A DNA stretch of 64,000 nucleotides from Luscinia megarhynchos (Eukaryota > Chordata > Aves > Passeriformes > Turdidae): positions 4,705,820-4,769,819 of the forward strand of contig CM067569.1 in the NCBI GenBank assembly GCA_034336665.1, written 5' to 3'. The notes below the pieces were generated by a model. That model was not told where the DNA came from. It ran no database searches and saw only the letters and a program-made list of their open reading frames with translations. Each line of letters starts with the position of its first letter. Position 1 is the stretch's first letter. Position numbers and translations under genes: made by a program. Shown piece after piece: positions 10,901-23,000 of this stretch.

Positions 10901-13900
10901 AGCAAAATTTGGACTTAATATCCAAACAAAAACACTGTGAGGGGCAGATTCAGCAGAAGAGAGACAGATCACAACAAATAAGGTCAGTTATGTGCACACA
11001 TTTGAAGACTAAATTTAACATTTCCCATAGATTGTTTGGGGACTGGTGCTTTTTTTTTTTTTTTTTTTTTTAGTTTTGTGCTTTCATAACTAATGTTTAA
11101 GAAGTTACAGTTCATCTCCAAACCATCCCCTAAGTGACTGATATAACATGTATTAAAACAATCTTAGCAGCACCTCTGTTGGAGCAGAGAGGAGTTTGAA
11201 CAGTGGACTTCCTTGATTTCTTTCTTTCCAGGCTGTCAGATGTTTGAGTGATCAAAAAGTTGCCCTAATACTTAGTAAGGCAAAAGCACACACATATATT
11301 TAAAAGAGTATTTTAGGAATAATCTAAAATAAATCTTAATATAGATATTTACATGTAAAATGAACTACTAATATGCCAACATACAGAAAATCTTTATATA
11401 TTGGTTTTCTACATTTAATGTATTCATGTAATCATCACAAAAGAACATGCTTTGTGAATCTAAGTCAGACAGCAGAAAGACATCATTCAATTTTTCGATT
11501 AAATTTTTTCAATTTAGGCTAGTTATGCAAATCAGGTGCTGAACTGGCTTTGCAAAGCATGCTTTTTAAATTTTTAATTAACATGTGTGAACACAATTAT
11601 AAAGATTCTGTTTTGTTCACAAGTACCATCAGAAAGCTGCAGTTAAATAAATTACTTTTGAGTTTCAATACATTCAGCCTCTGAAGTGATTGCAGAAACT
11701 TGCAGCTAAATTTGCTCCATATTTGTTTCAAGTGTAATGTACTCCTATTTGAAAAGGATTCTCATTATAAAGAGTTAGTTAACAGGAAGAATTAAATAAT
11801 TATAATGAAAACCAGAACACAGAGTTTGTCTGCATTTTTAAGTCTAGGATAATTTAAAAAACCCAACAACAAACCAACCAGCTTTGTCACTGAGGGCATA
11901 CAAACAACAGGAGGAAAACTAAACAGCTTATACTCTTTTCCCCTTTAAGCCAACACAATATTTAAGTGAATACAACTGATTCTCCTACAATGTGGAATGC
12001 AATTTGCATTAAACCCTTCCAAAGCACTGGATTCTGCAAGAACACAAAGTAAATCTACAGGATCACTTTATTTTCCCAATGACTTTCAACAAGATGCTGA
12101 CAAAAAAAAAAAAAAAAAAAAAAAAAGAGAAGTCCATTAGCACTGCAGCCAAAAGGATTATGTGCACTGCTGCACTGGAGTTATCCCAGCAGAAGGAAAT
12201 GCCTTTAATGCTGCCTGGGAGCCTGTGGAGAGCCCAGCTCCCAAAAGCCCAGCTCCCAGCCACAGTGCTCCCACCCCAAACCTCAGCACAGCTCTGCTTC
12301 CAGCACCTGCCACTCCCCCCAGCCCCCAGAAAGGTGAACCTGGCTTCACTCCCTTCCTCCTTTCTCCACTAAAAGTTTCCTCCTCTTCCATCTGCCCATC
12401 TGCCATTCCCCATTGAGCACATCCTTTTGCAGCAGCTGCTGGAACATCCCAGAGCTCTGGGTAATCTTTGAGGGGTTACATTAAATTTCCATTCCCAATA
12501 ACTCCCTCTGGTTTAGTGGAGAGGAAGCTGGAGCAAGCCTTACAAATCTCAATCAATAAACCATGTCCTCCATTACAAGCTGGGAGAGAGAGGTGTTTGA
12601 ATAGTTGTTTTTTTTAAAAAAAGTCTGCTTGCTAGAGGTTGTTCACATGGCTGAGAAATCAGGGTTTTAAAATGGCTCTTGAAATTTTAAGACAGAAGAG
12701 GTTTTTTTGAAACCACCTTTTTCACTGTGCTGGCTTTTGTTGTTGCTCTGCAGGAGCAGCAGCCAAGTAGTAAGTTAGTGTTTTAAAACATCATTTCTTT
12801 GGAGAGTCGTTGTCTCTCCCTTGTTTGGAGAAGTTGTACCAAAATAAATAAATAGACAATGAGTGGATATTGCTTTAACAACTGGAACTTTGCATTAAAA
12901 TCAGTGAACTGGTCAGCAAAACCAATGAGCCATCACAGAAAAGTAACAAATTACTACATAATGTATTGAGCCGAGCTTGGACTCCATGCCACAGTTTAGA
13001 TCTGAAGAATTACACTAAAACTGTTTTATCACCTTGCAGGGGGGCTAAATGTGATTTTAGCAACCAACTTGGTGCACTGCTGCCCCTTTTTGAGAGTGGC
13101 TGGGGCACAGCAGTTTGGAGGGGATGCCTGTCATGAACACTTCTTGTTTTTCTTCCCAAACATCATGACTACTTAATCACTTGGATGTAATTATGACATG
13201 ATCAGATAGGAAGAGCAGATTCTATCCTTAAGGGAGTCTCTGTGTAGAATTTTGCAATTACAGTAGATTTTTTCTTTAATCAGTAATGGTGTAATTTGCT
13301 GTTGCTTCTGGCGTGGTTTATTTGTCTCTCACGGGAGTAGAATTTTAAGATCATACCTATTCTAATTAAAACCCTCAAAGGGGCAGGAATGCAAAAATTG
13401 GCATTCACTTCTCATTTAATTTAATTTAATTTGCTTCTCAGAAATATGAGAAGCAAAGTAAATTGTGATATGGTAACAATGGTATTTGAAAAATTCTTAC
13501 AGCTTTTGATTGCAAGTAGCTATGACCTTCTCTTAGAGATAAAGGGCTGCTTTTCCTCCTGAGAAACACCTCCTGAAATAAACACTGCTGTGTGGAGGGG
13601 TGTGTTTGTGTATTTATGTATTTATAGTCACCATCTTATCCTTGATTTAGCTTTTTTCCCAGAATACACAGCCACAGCAGGAACAATTCAAACCTTCAGG
13701 CTTCGGTGCTTGTGTTTATGACTCTTCCAGTCCACTGAGGGCACCAAATTGTTTATCTTTAGATTCTTGTAATGCCAACGTGGGTGTCTTCCCAACAACC
13801 TGAGAAGCCTTGCTATGCTTGAGGATTCTGCCCTGAGTTCATGAAGCATGGCTGGTAACTCCTTCATGGCTCTTGTTAACTTCACCTTTCCACCTGTTCA

Positions 13901-16900
13901 ATGTCATTTGTGGTCAGCAAGCACAGGAAAATTCATAATTATCTTTGTATCTTCTCTAGTCTGACTGCAGTTGTTTTTCTTTGTCCCTTTCCTGATGTTT
14001 GCTGAAGGCCTGGGTGAGTGCCTGTATTATTTTCTAAAGGATGGCAGGTGTGTGAGATACAGCAGGAGAGAGAGAAATTAAAGTTGATGAACTTGGGAAG
14101 AAGATCTTCATCCCCTAACTTGCAATTTTCAGTCAGTATAGTTTTGATTAAAGCAGCTTTCTGCTGAGTGGTCCTTAGCAGCCTGACAATAAAGGACTTG
14201 AGAAGAATGCTGTTTGATTCAAATAAAGCACTATTAGGAAAATAATCTCCAAGTTGAGTCCCAAACTCTGTCCCAAACTTCCCAGCCAACAGTGTTTGCT
14301 GCCCAGCAGTTTCATAGCTGTGGAAAATGCAAGTCCAACATTTTCACACTATTTTTTAAATGGAGAAATGTAGTAAATAATTACAGGGGAACTTTATAAA
14401 TATAATATATTTTTCCTTTTCATCTCTACCCATAAATTCACATGAGAAATGATGATGGCTTTAGAGCTGTGAAGGAAGTTCTAACCATTAATTCAGAAGA
14501 AAAGGACCAGTCTCCCAACTTCCTTTTCACTATGCTTTCAAATTAAGAACTCTGCCATAACTTTGAATCTTCTTCTTTCATCCTCTCTCCTTCACTCAAA
14601 GGAAAGATGTAAATAATAACGTGAATAATAATTATTCATTGCAGTGAGAAGTGTCCCAGAATTTGCTGCATTTGCATAAAAGGACATATAATTCTCTGAA
14701 AACATACAATGTTCTTTTTGAGTAAACTCAAAGAACTACTTGACATTATTTACCATAGAATATTGGACCAGCAGTCATTACCAGTGGAAGTAAGAATTAA
14801 TTAATGTGCTGGCTGGAGGTATGTTAGGACTATGTAAGCATTAGGAACAGACTGTAGCCAACTGACAGCAACATCCTGATATACACTGGATGAAATGGAA
14901 GGAAAAACAAAAGAGAATCATAATTCAGGGAGTAAAAGTTGTGAATCCCAGTGGACAAAGTGTAGGGTGTCAGCAAATCACATTAAAATGCTACAGGCAA
15001 TATTACTGCACGGAAAATTGGGAATGCATTTTTGTTCCCACTTGACCATGAACAAAGGAATGTACACAGATGTTCCTGCACTATTCAGAAAGTATGCAAA
15101 CACCCCCTGTGAGCCCCAGAGCTCAGAGGGATTTGCCCAGCTCCCATCTGTGGGAATGGAGGCTGATGCTGGGACAGTGCTGCTGCTGACCCCTGCAGCA
15201 CCAGGATCTGATGGCAGAACCACAGAAATCAACAGCAGCCATCAGCTCAGAGAGACTGAGCTCAGCTGAGAGATGGGAAAAGTAATAGAGCAGAATGGTA
15301 GCTGCAGGATGCTCAGCAGTCAGATTTGTTCATAGGAAATAAATGGAGAAATCCAAGCAGGATCACAGCACGACGCTTCAGACAACACCAGACTCCTGAG
15401 AAGTTTTGGTCCCTCTGGCAAGTGTTGCCTGTCTTACACATTTCACAGCAGAAAACAGGAACAAAAAGATAACCACACATTAAGACCTATGTTTAAAGAG
15501 AAATGAACAATAACAGAGATGTGGAATAACCAGCTTTGTTTGCTTTTTTGCTTATTCAGAAAACCAAGAGGAAGAAAGAATAAAGCAAAATATGTAGAAA
15601 TAACTTATGTCTAACTGACTTTGAAATTCCCTCTTCAACTCTGGGACAAAAGATGCATTACTAAAAATTCAATTCAGCAGCAGTTTTCACCTTCAAAGAG
15701 CTTTACAATTACTTGGTGACTTTTACTTTTCTGTAGTCGTGAGAAAAGCTGTGGAACATGAGAGTGCTCCTCTTCAGAGCTTGGAGTGGCAAGAATTAAA
15801 ACCCTGAGTTAAAAGTTTTCCATATTAGAAAGTCCAGCCTATTCAAGCTTTACAAAATGTTATGCTCATGTCTCCAGTTATAAAGAACACTTTCTGTTTT
15901 TAACATCCTCCACCCACCCTTTAAAATGAGAACAAAGATGTCCTGGTAACGGCACAATTCTAGTTAAAATAAAGATAAAATACAGTCAGGGAAGTCAATA
16001 ATAATCCTGTAAAGTGCAGTCACTTTGGGAGCTGTCCCTGAGCTCTCTGCACAGCCCCTGGAGCAGCATGGACGAGGCTGAGATCCATCTGGGATCACTC
16101 TGCATCCCACAGACCACGTGCTCACTCTGTCTGACACTTCAGGGAGCAGATTTGCTGCTGCTCAGCTTGGTCTCTTTTCTAAGTGTGGCTTTATGAGCTG
16201 GCACCCGAGTCCAGAGTGCCCAGAGGTGCAGGGCTGAGGAAGTGCAGTCACATCAGCCTCTGTGAAAGTGTGTTTGCCTTTTGTTAAGGCCATGTAGGTG
16301 ATTTTGGGCATTTGGCCATCCAGAAAAGTCAAGGAAAATAAGACAATGTCATTCCTCCATGGTATCCAGATCTTTTGGGTGGATTAAAGATCTGTCTAAG
16401 GGCAGCACAACAGCTGAGTCCTTCTGCAGTTCCACAAACTGCAGTGCTTTCCACAGCTTCCCATTAAAAAACACCTCCATTACTTCACCTGTATTTTGCC
16501 TGCTAAAGGCTGGAACTCAAGCATCAAAATATCTGTTTTTCCAGAATGTTTATTTTTCAATGAAAAGACCTTTCCCTTCTTGTGGAGTTTCACTATTCAA
16601 GGAAAATGCATCATAAAAATAGTTTATATTTAATTCAGCATAAGCACAAGCCACTGTCATAGGGCAGGACACAACCCTAAAATCTCTCAGAGTTTGGACT
16701 TTGTGTGCTTTACAGCAAAACAGAACATGGTTAGTATATGTGAAATCACTTTGTTAAATACACTGCTGGCCCCAGCCTTGTTTCATCCAAGCATTATCTT
16801 TGTTCATTGCCACTAAATTTAGATGATACTCTCCTCGGGGGCTGGTCTTCACAAGACAGATTGGATATTTACTTTTTCTCCAAGTGTCTACTGCATTCTT

Positions 16901-18744
16901 CCTAGTAGCACATTTATTCCACAGATCTTCCCACTCATTAAATGAGTTCTAAACTTAGCACAGGCTCTCCCAGCTTTAATGCAAACCATGTGTGAGGCTT
17001 CCAAGTGACTCACTGAGAGCATGAGCCGTGCAGGGGTGTTCTCTGATAAACACACAAACAAAAACAGCTCAGCCCAGCTGGTTCTGAGTGCAAGAACAAC
17101 AACTGAGCTATTTCAGTGGGGTTGGGGTTGGGGGAAAGGCAGCAAAGGGGGTCCAGGACAGGCTGCTTCTCTAAAGCATAGATTGCTGCTAAAGAAAAAA
17201 AGTTAAAGGAAACCAGATTTTTTTTTTACAAAGTGCTGAAAACTTCAATGGATCTGCCTTGCAAATGTGCAGTCAGTGTCACAAAACCCAAAAACCAGAA
17301 GCAGATGCAGGAGAAAAAGAGCAGCCAAGCCTGGTGCTAGCATTTAGAATGCAAACCATGCAAAGCAGTTTCATCATCCACTACCTGCTGTGCTCCTTGG
17401 CTTGGTGGTGTAAAGATGGCTTTATTGACATTGGGGAATTTCTGACTGAAAATCAAAATATTTAAGTTTTGTTGGTATTTCTTGCTATCTCTCTGTTTTT
17501 TTAAAGAATTTGGATTCTTATCATATTTTGTTTTTGCTTTGGGTTTGGAATGGGTTGAGTTGTGTTTTCTTTTGGATTTTACAGCCTGAAAAGGAGACCA
17601 GAAGCTTCCTTTCCTTTTAGAAGAGTTTTTTTACTACATTTATTGATAAATTCAATAGTTTTTAAATAAAGTCTTAGCCTCAGAATGACTCCTGAGCAAA
17701 TATATTTGACTTCCAAAAGCTTCCTGAGTGGAAGCTATACCCTATGGAAAAGAAATTCTCATTACTTAGTTATAGAAATTAACACATTCCCATCTTCCCA
17801 AACCTTGAGAAAAGTTAGGACCAAATCTTGGTAAGAATAACCACGAACTATGGAATATTTTTCTTCTAAAAATTATTTATGAAAAGAATCTGTAATAGTT
17901 GTAATAATGATTGCCTTGAGACAGTCCAGTGTGCAATGCAGAAGGTGCAGCAGATCAAAATGAATCAAAATGAACCCCATTTCATTTTAGCAGCTACCAC
18001 AACATGTGGGAGAGGAGAGGATAAAATATATACTGGTGTTTTAATTGTTGGAATTAATGAATTACAACTTTTATTCAAACTTGTAGCAGCATAGTAACAT
18101 CTAATGTAATTGTACACCAGCAGCCAGATCATTTCACTGCCTTCCTTGCAAAAATCTAAAAATAAACCTCCAAACAGCACCATGCATTAACAGCACACAC
18201 TGGGAAGGTGGGTGTGAAGTCCTGGATGGGGACACAGACAGTGCAAGGTCATTTCTGAGCAAGGAGGGGCTGCAGTGTGCTGGGGCTCTGGGGCAGTGCC
18301 CACCCTGCCCGTGGCCTGATCTGCTGCTGTCACCCCTGTGAAGCCATGGGGTGCTGCTCCTGCCCTGCCCTGCCAGGCTGACCCTGATGCCACCCTGGGC
18401 TCTTCCCTGTCCTCAGGGATGTGCCTGGGGCTGTCCCAGCTCATGCCAGCCCTGCTCATGCCATGGGGATCCCCCAGGGGTGCTGCACCCCAGGGAACAA
18501 CCACCCAAACCCTGCCCTGATGCTGTGGAGCACTGTCACTGCCAAAGGAAAAAAACCACACAAGTTCCATTCAATTACCATTAATGACACGTAAATGTGA
18601 GTGTAACGGGGAGCAGAAGATAAATATGGGGTAGGTGGCCCGTGGAGGCAGTTTCTGAAGGGTTTGCTCTAGGCTAGGAGGGCAGAAAAGCAATTGCCCT
18701 GCCACACTCACCTCATTCTCTGCACTGCTGTTCTCATTGCCCAT
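7817..18744 (-). CDS. TACC2: TACC2, 5' coding part only (two exons, partial gene)
   Basis: TACC2 is a transforming acidic coiled-coil protein that acts at centrosomes and spindle microtubules through a C-terminal TACC domain; that domain lies beyond the left edge. Two minus-strand exons are seen. The first encodes the start MGNENSSAENE (human begins MGNENSTSDN). The second continues in phase and contains QPPGNGHNLKR, close to human QPPGNSQNIKR. Both have good splice sites. The position next to NSMCE4A, divergent from it, matches vertebrate synteny. Together they give 68 codons plus two bases. The very long exon of mammalian TACC2 is not in the window: no long minus-strand frame exists left of 7817. 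The 5' non-coding exon and promoter were not located. I am confident of the gene but not of its full exon set here. Confidence 0.88.
11050..11071. repeat. Poly-T tract (22 nt)
   Basis: An uninterrupted run of 22 T. No adjacent retrotransposon body was recognised. Confidence 0.95.
12102..12126. repeat. Poly-A tract (25 nt)
   Basis: An uninterrupted run of 25 A after GATGCTGAC. No processed pseudogene or SINE was recognised to its left. Confidence 0.95.
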
Positions 18745-18788
18745 CTCGACTCTGATGTCCAGGATACACAGCAATTGAAGAAAGAGCA
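18712..18788 (-). CDS. TACC2: TACC2 first coding exon (start codon at 18744)
   Basis: On the minus strand a pyrimidine tract ending CTTGCAG (18789-18795) is followed by 44 nt of 5' UTR, then ATG at 18744-18742. Eleven codons, MGNENSSAENE, end at a GAG|GTGAGTGTG donor. The peptide matches the start of mammalian TACC2. Because the exon opens at a 3' splice site, at least one non-coding exon must lie further right. Gly2 and Ser6 fit the N-myristoylation consensus. Confidence 0.87.
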
Positions 18789-20004
18789 CTGCAAGAAAAG
18801 AAAAAGCTCTTAATATGCTGTAAAAAAACAAACAAAAATAAAACAACAAAAAACTCCTGGAAATGTTGGAGGGCTCTCATCTCAGCCACCAGGTCAGCTG
18901 CCCCTCCTGACATTCAATCTTACAATGATTCCAAGTCATAAATTGGGAGAAAAGGACTCTCAATGCTTTTATTTCCTAATGTCTCTCTGCTCTCTTCCTG
19001 TAAGACAGTCCTTGAAACTCACCTTTGTTACTCTGTTTCTGGATTATCCCATGGAATTTGAACAGAAAGACATTTTCCTCTCCAAAGTCAACTTTGGATG
19101 GACAGCCCATAGGAAAACTTTACAGTTTAAGCTGTATTCAAACCACTTTCATTTCTTGAATTCCTGGACCAAGCTGCCTGCTCACATTGTCAGAACCATG
19201 GTGTTAAACCCGACTATCACTGTAACAAACAATTTTCAATCAATGCACTCAGAGAAAGAGGAAATGGATTTTTTATCCTGATCACTGGCATTGTTCCCTG
19301 CTTTTCTTAGGCATTATTCTGCTACAATGTTGTGTTCAAAACAACTTCTTTAGACTTAAGAGGATCTGTCTACCATAATTACTACTGGTTTTGTACTAGT
19401 TCAGCTCTAATTATTTAATTTCAGAAAAATCTCTGAGCAGTTCTAGAATTGTCTCCCCAGGCATCGTTCATTTCTATATTTTTTTTACTCAATAGTAAAA
19501 CTCCACACTAGAGATTCACTTCTAGACATTGCTGTCCCAGACATTTTATTTGGGGGCTCATGCATTGAAATTCACTGTATTTTTTTTTAGTACTGAAGAG
19601 GTGAAAATTACACAGTCTCTTCAGGTTTGTTTTTTTTCCAAAGAATTTGCTTCATGTGTTAAGAAAAACTTAAATTAAATTAAAGTTAGGCTGTAAAAGG
19701 GAGATTGCACTTTGAATGCAAGGAAACCAGACAAACTTTTAAGGAATGTTGTCACTTATTCCTACAGTACATTTTTTTTAAACTTGAAATATTATTTTTC
19801 TTCACAGGAGGCTTGGAGAGAGAGAAGTTTGGTGTTGTGCTCTTAATCTCTGTTCTGTTTAAACTTGATTTGTCTTCAGGGGATACAGCAGTGCTTGAAC
19901 TTGCTCCTGTTGGAATCACTGGGGCCAGGACTGCACTCTCAGTGATTAATTAGCAACGTGAGGTTTTATCTGCTCAGATTGCTGCCAAATCCTCTCCTGT
20001 TTTA

Positions 20005-20033
20005 AACAGTTTTAAAACTGTTTTAAAACAGTT
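20005..20033. repeat. Two overlapping 18-nt perfect palindromes
   Basis: AACAGTTTTAAAACTGTT (20005-20022) and AACTGTTTTAAAACAGTT (20016-20033) are each exactly self-complementary. They overlap with an 11-nt offset, about one helical turn. A related TGTTTTAAACA lies just left. Confidence 0.85.
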
Positions 20034-23000
20034 CTGAGCTATGCTGAGGACTGGATATAACATTTTCAGAATGACTGTTCCCCAGGTATGAAGCACTCCA
20101 TCATGGAGTAATGTACACACACAAATCTTCCCAGGCTCAGCCCAGTGAAATGTTCCAAGACAACACATTAAGATTATAATATTTTAAGAATATATTGATG
20201 CAATAAAACATTCTCACACTGATAGAGCTGCTGACTGAGGTTTAAATGCACAGGAGGGAAAGAGTAACTCCACTACAGCAATGTGCTTCCCTCAGCAGCC
20301 AGCACAATTCTTTGAGTGAATATTGTGGCATTTCTGTTCCCATGACCTGCTGAGCTTTTTTCTTCCCAGTTCTTTTTCTGTCCCTAGAGACATCATGTGA
20401 AAACACCTGAGAATTCAGAATTCTCTGAATTGTCCCCTCACAAGCACTTGCATTAATAACATAAACTGGGGAATGAATTAAACTCTCCCAAATCCCCATG
20501 GAGTTGTTTAATTGGGGTGGGGTCTCATACATCAATTGTACAAAATGCAGATTTTGCTCATCCAGTTCTTCAACAGATTAGCCATAATGCTGTCCCATTT
20601 ATTTTAGAGTAAATTCACTCCAGTGCATAACATACTGACAGTATTTCTGCACCAGCTCAGCCACACTGACTGTTAAGGACAGCAACTGCTAATAGAGGTC
20701 AAAGTTCTAATATTGAGTTGAAAGATAACAATACTTTATTTACAGTTTTTTTAAATTAAAATGCACAGGAATCAAAGTAGAAAATTACAAGAGCACAGCA
20801 GAAGTGCCAGCTGTCAAAAATCTCCACTAACACATCATATCATATTGTCTACCCACTCTTTTCTTTCCCTAGAGCATGAGGTTTCACAATTTTCACACAA
20901 TTCTCACATTACCATCTGCTTAATAATGAAGATAAATGTCATAAATAGGAAATAAAGACATTACAGATTCTCCAAAAATGAAACAAACAATAATAATATT
21001 AAAGTGTGAATTACATTGCAGAGTGCTAAAATAATGTTTTAGATTACAGTGTTACCATAATCCTTTTTACATACATTATTTCCAAATCATTAAATGCACA
21101 AACATTACTTTGCAAACTACAAGCCCTTTATCATGTGTATAGACTTTCAAATAAACATTACAAACAGGCTAAAAATTCATCCATTAAATAAACATGGGTT
21201 AACCAAAAGATAATATTCATCATCTTTCTATAGTATCTTTCACAATTTACATGTCATTATTGAAATTATTTGAACACTACATATCTCAGAAACAGCTCAC
21301 TGGTACCAAATTGGTCTGTTCAGCCTGCAGAGACTTTTGAGCTGAAAAACTTCTCCCCTGAAAGCAAACAAGAGGATGTTTAACGTTTTTAACTTACATT
21401 CCAAGATCTACCTGGCACCTTTGGCTCCACTGGTGCTTTTTAGAGCGTGGCTTCAAACCATTCCTTCCATCTTCACCTCAGCAGTTTTCCACCTGATTTC
21501 CCTCCTACTTCTCCTAGACTCATGAAATGCAGGGTTTCTCTCCGGGACCCACCTTCATAACCTGCTCAACAACCAACCTGCCTCCACCCCAGGCGAGAGA
21601 GAGAACGAGTTCCACCTCCCCAGCCCAGCCTCCCCCTGCTCCTGCCAGGCTGCCAAGGCTCTCTGCCTGCCATAAATCCAGCACTCATGTTTTCCACAAA
21701 AACAACCCCAGAGAACATCGACTTTGGGTCAAGCATATTTCACTTCTACCGTTCCTTGGCTTGTGGTGTAAGCAGTGCTTCTTGCAAAATCTGTGCAGTC
21801 AAACTGTGTCAATAACACACTGGAGTTATGCATGTGCTGTTTTCAAGGGAAAATTAGTGTTGGGGGGAATATCTATTCTGCATTTTGTGTCCAGGTTTGT
21901 TTATGTGTTGAAGCTCATCTTTCATTTTCTCCTATTACCCTTGAAAGCTGTCAGAAATACCTGCTAGCAAATGTTGATGTGCCTGCTCAGGTTATGGTGA
22001 AATCATTTCCCATTTAATCATCCTGAAGGGTGGAGACGTGACAAAAACCCTTTGAAATGTGATGTTGCAAGAAGTTCTGGTTTATGGGCGAGCTAATTGT
22101 TATTATTAACTCTGATTGTCCATTCCAGCAATGCTTCCACAAAGGGGTGCTCAGAAACACAGCAGGTAACCAAAGACAGAGTATTTATCATTAGTGGCAA
22201 CTCCAAGGGATTAATGAGTTTCTGTAAACACCAGTGGTGCTTTTTGGGGCCACAAACCAAAGGAATGGTCCAGTGTGGGTTTATTGCACCTTGAAGAGTG
22301 AGACAGCATTGCTGGATCCAGAATGGAAAAGTCATATCTGCCATGGCTAAAAGGCAGGATTTCATAGGGCAGCAATATGGTGTCTGCTGACTTTTGTTCC
22401 ACAGAATCTCGGTCTATAAACTCCTGACTTGGAAACATAAAGCCTGTGATGAGCTGGAATGCACAGTTGCAAGATCAAGGGATACATTAATAGCACTGCC
22501 TTTTTAAATCTTTCTATTTTTATTTTGAAATTGTGATCCAGCATTTTCTGGTCTCTCCAGCCCCAGTTCAGAATCCAGTACATCTGAAATTCATAACTTC
22601 AAAATTTTAGTGTGTTCTTCCTTAAAACCAAAGTGGGGGCATTGCACAATTGATTGTCTTATAGACAACAAATTATGCAAGGTTTTTTGTTTAGGCTCTC
22701 TGCCATGAATTTAAGAGCTGGGATCCCGTGGGAGCTCAGGAAAACACAAGCTTGGTAATACATCCTCACTTCTGCATTATTTCCTCATCAAAACAAACTG
22801 AACTCACATTTGGGGCTATTCCATTTCTAAGCTAAGGCCAGAAAATGCCACAAAGTGAAAGTGAAGAAGCTGCCTTGCAAAACAATTGTCTGGCAGAAGC
22901 TTTGGGGAAAATGACCTTCAGTGATCAGTGGATGATGATTTCTGATTGTGTATTTTTATTGTGCATGCACAGCAGAATCCCTCTGTTTGGCTCAGCTGTG

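Larger units (their letters stand above)
7990..18711 (-). other. TACC2: TACC2 intron between the two coding exons
   Basis: About 10.7 kb of mostly unique AT-rich sequence with no exon that I can support. It contains a T22 tract, an A25 tract and a GC-richer patch at 18190-18530. The segment at about 11440-11830 is rich in homeodomain and octamer-like motifs (see findings). Frames at 8173-8664, 13688-13885 and 13939-14289 are not recognised. Confidence 0.6.

Noticed and set aside
12079..12416. Possible processed pseudogene or SINE beside the A25 tract
   Set aside because: The tract precedes GC-richer sequence but neither side matches a known gene or SINE body, and no flanking direct repeats were seen.
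13688..14289. Two neighbouring minus-strand frames, considered as a retroelement or pseudogene remnant
   Set aside because: No reverse transcriptase, gag or host-gene motif could be recognised and the two frames do not join sensibly.
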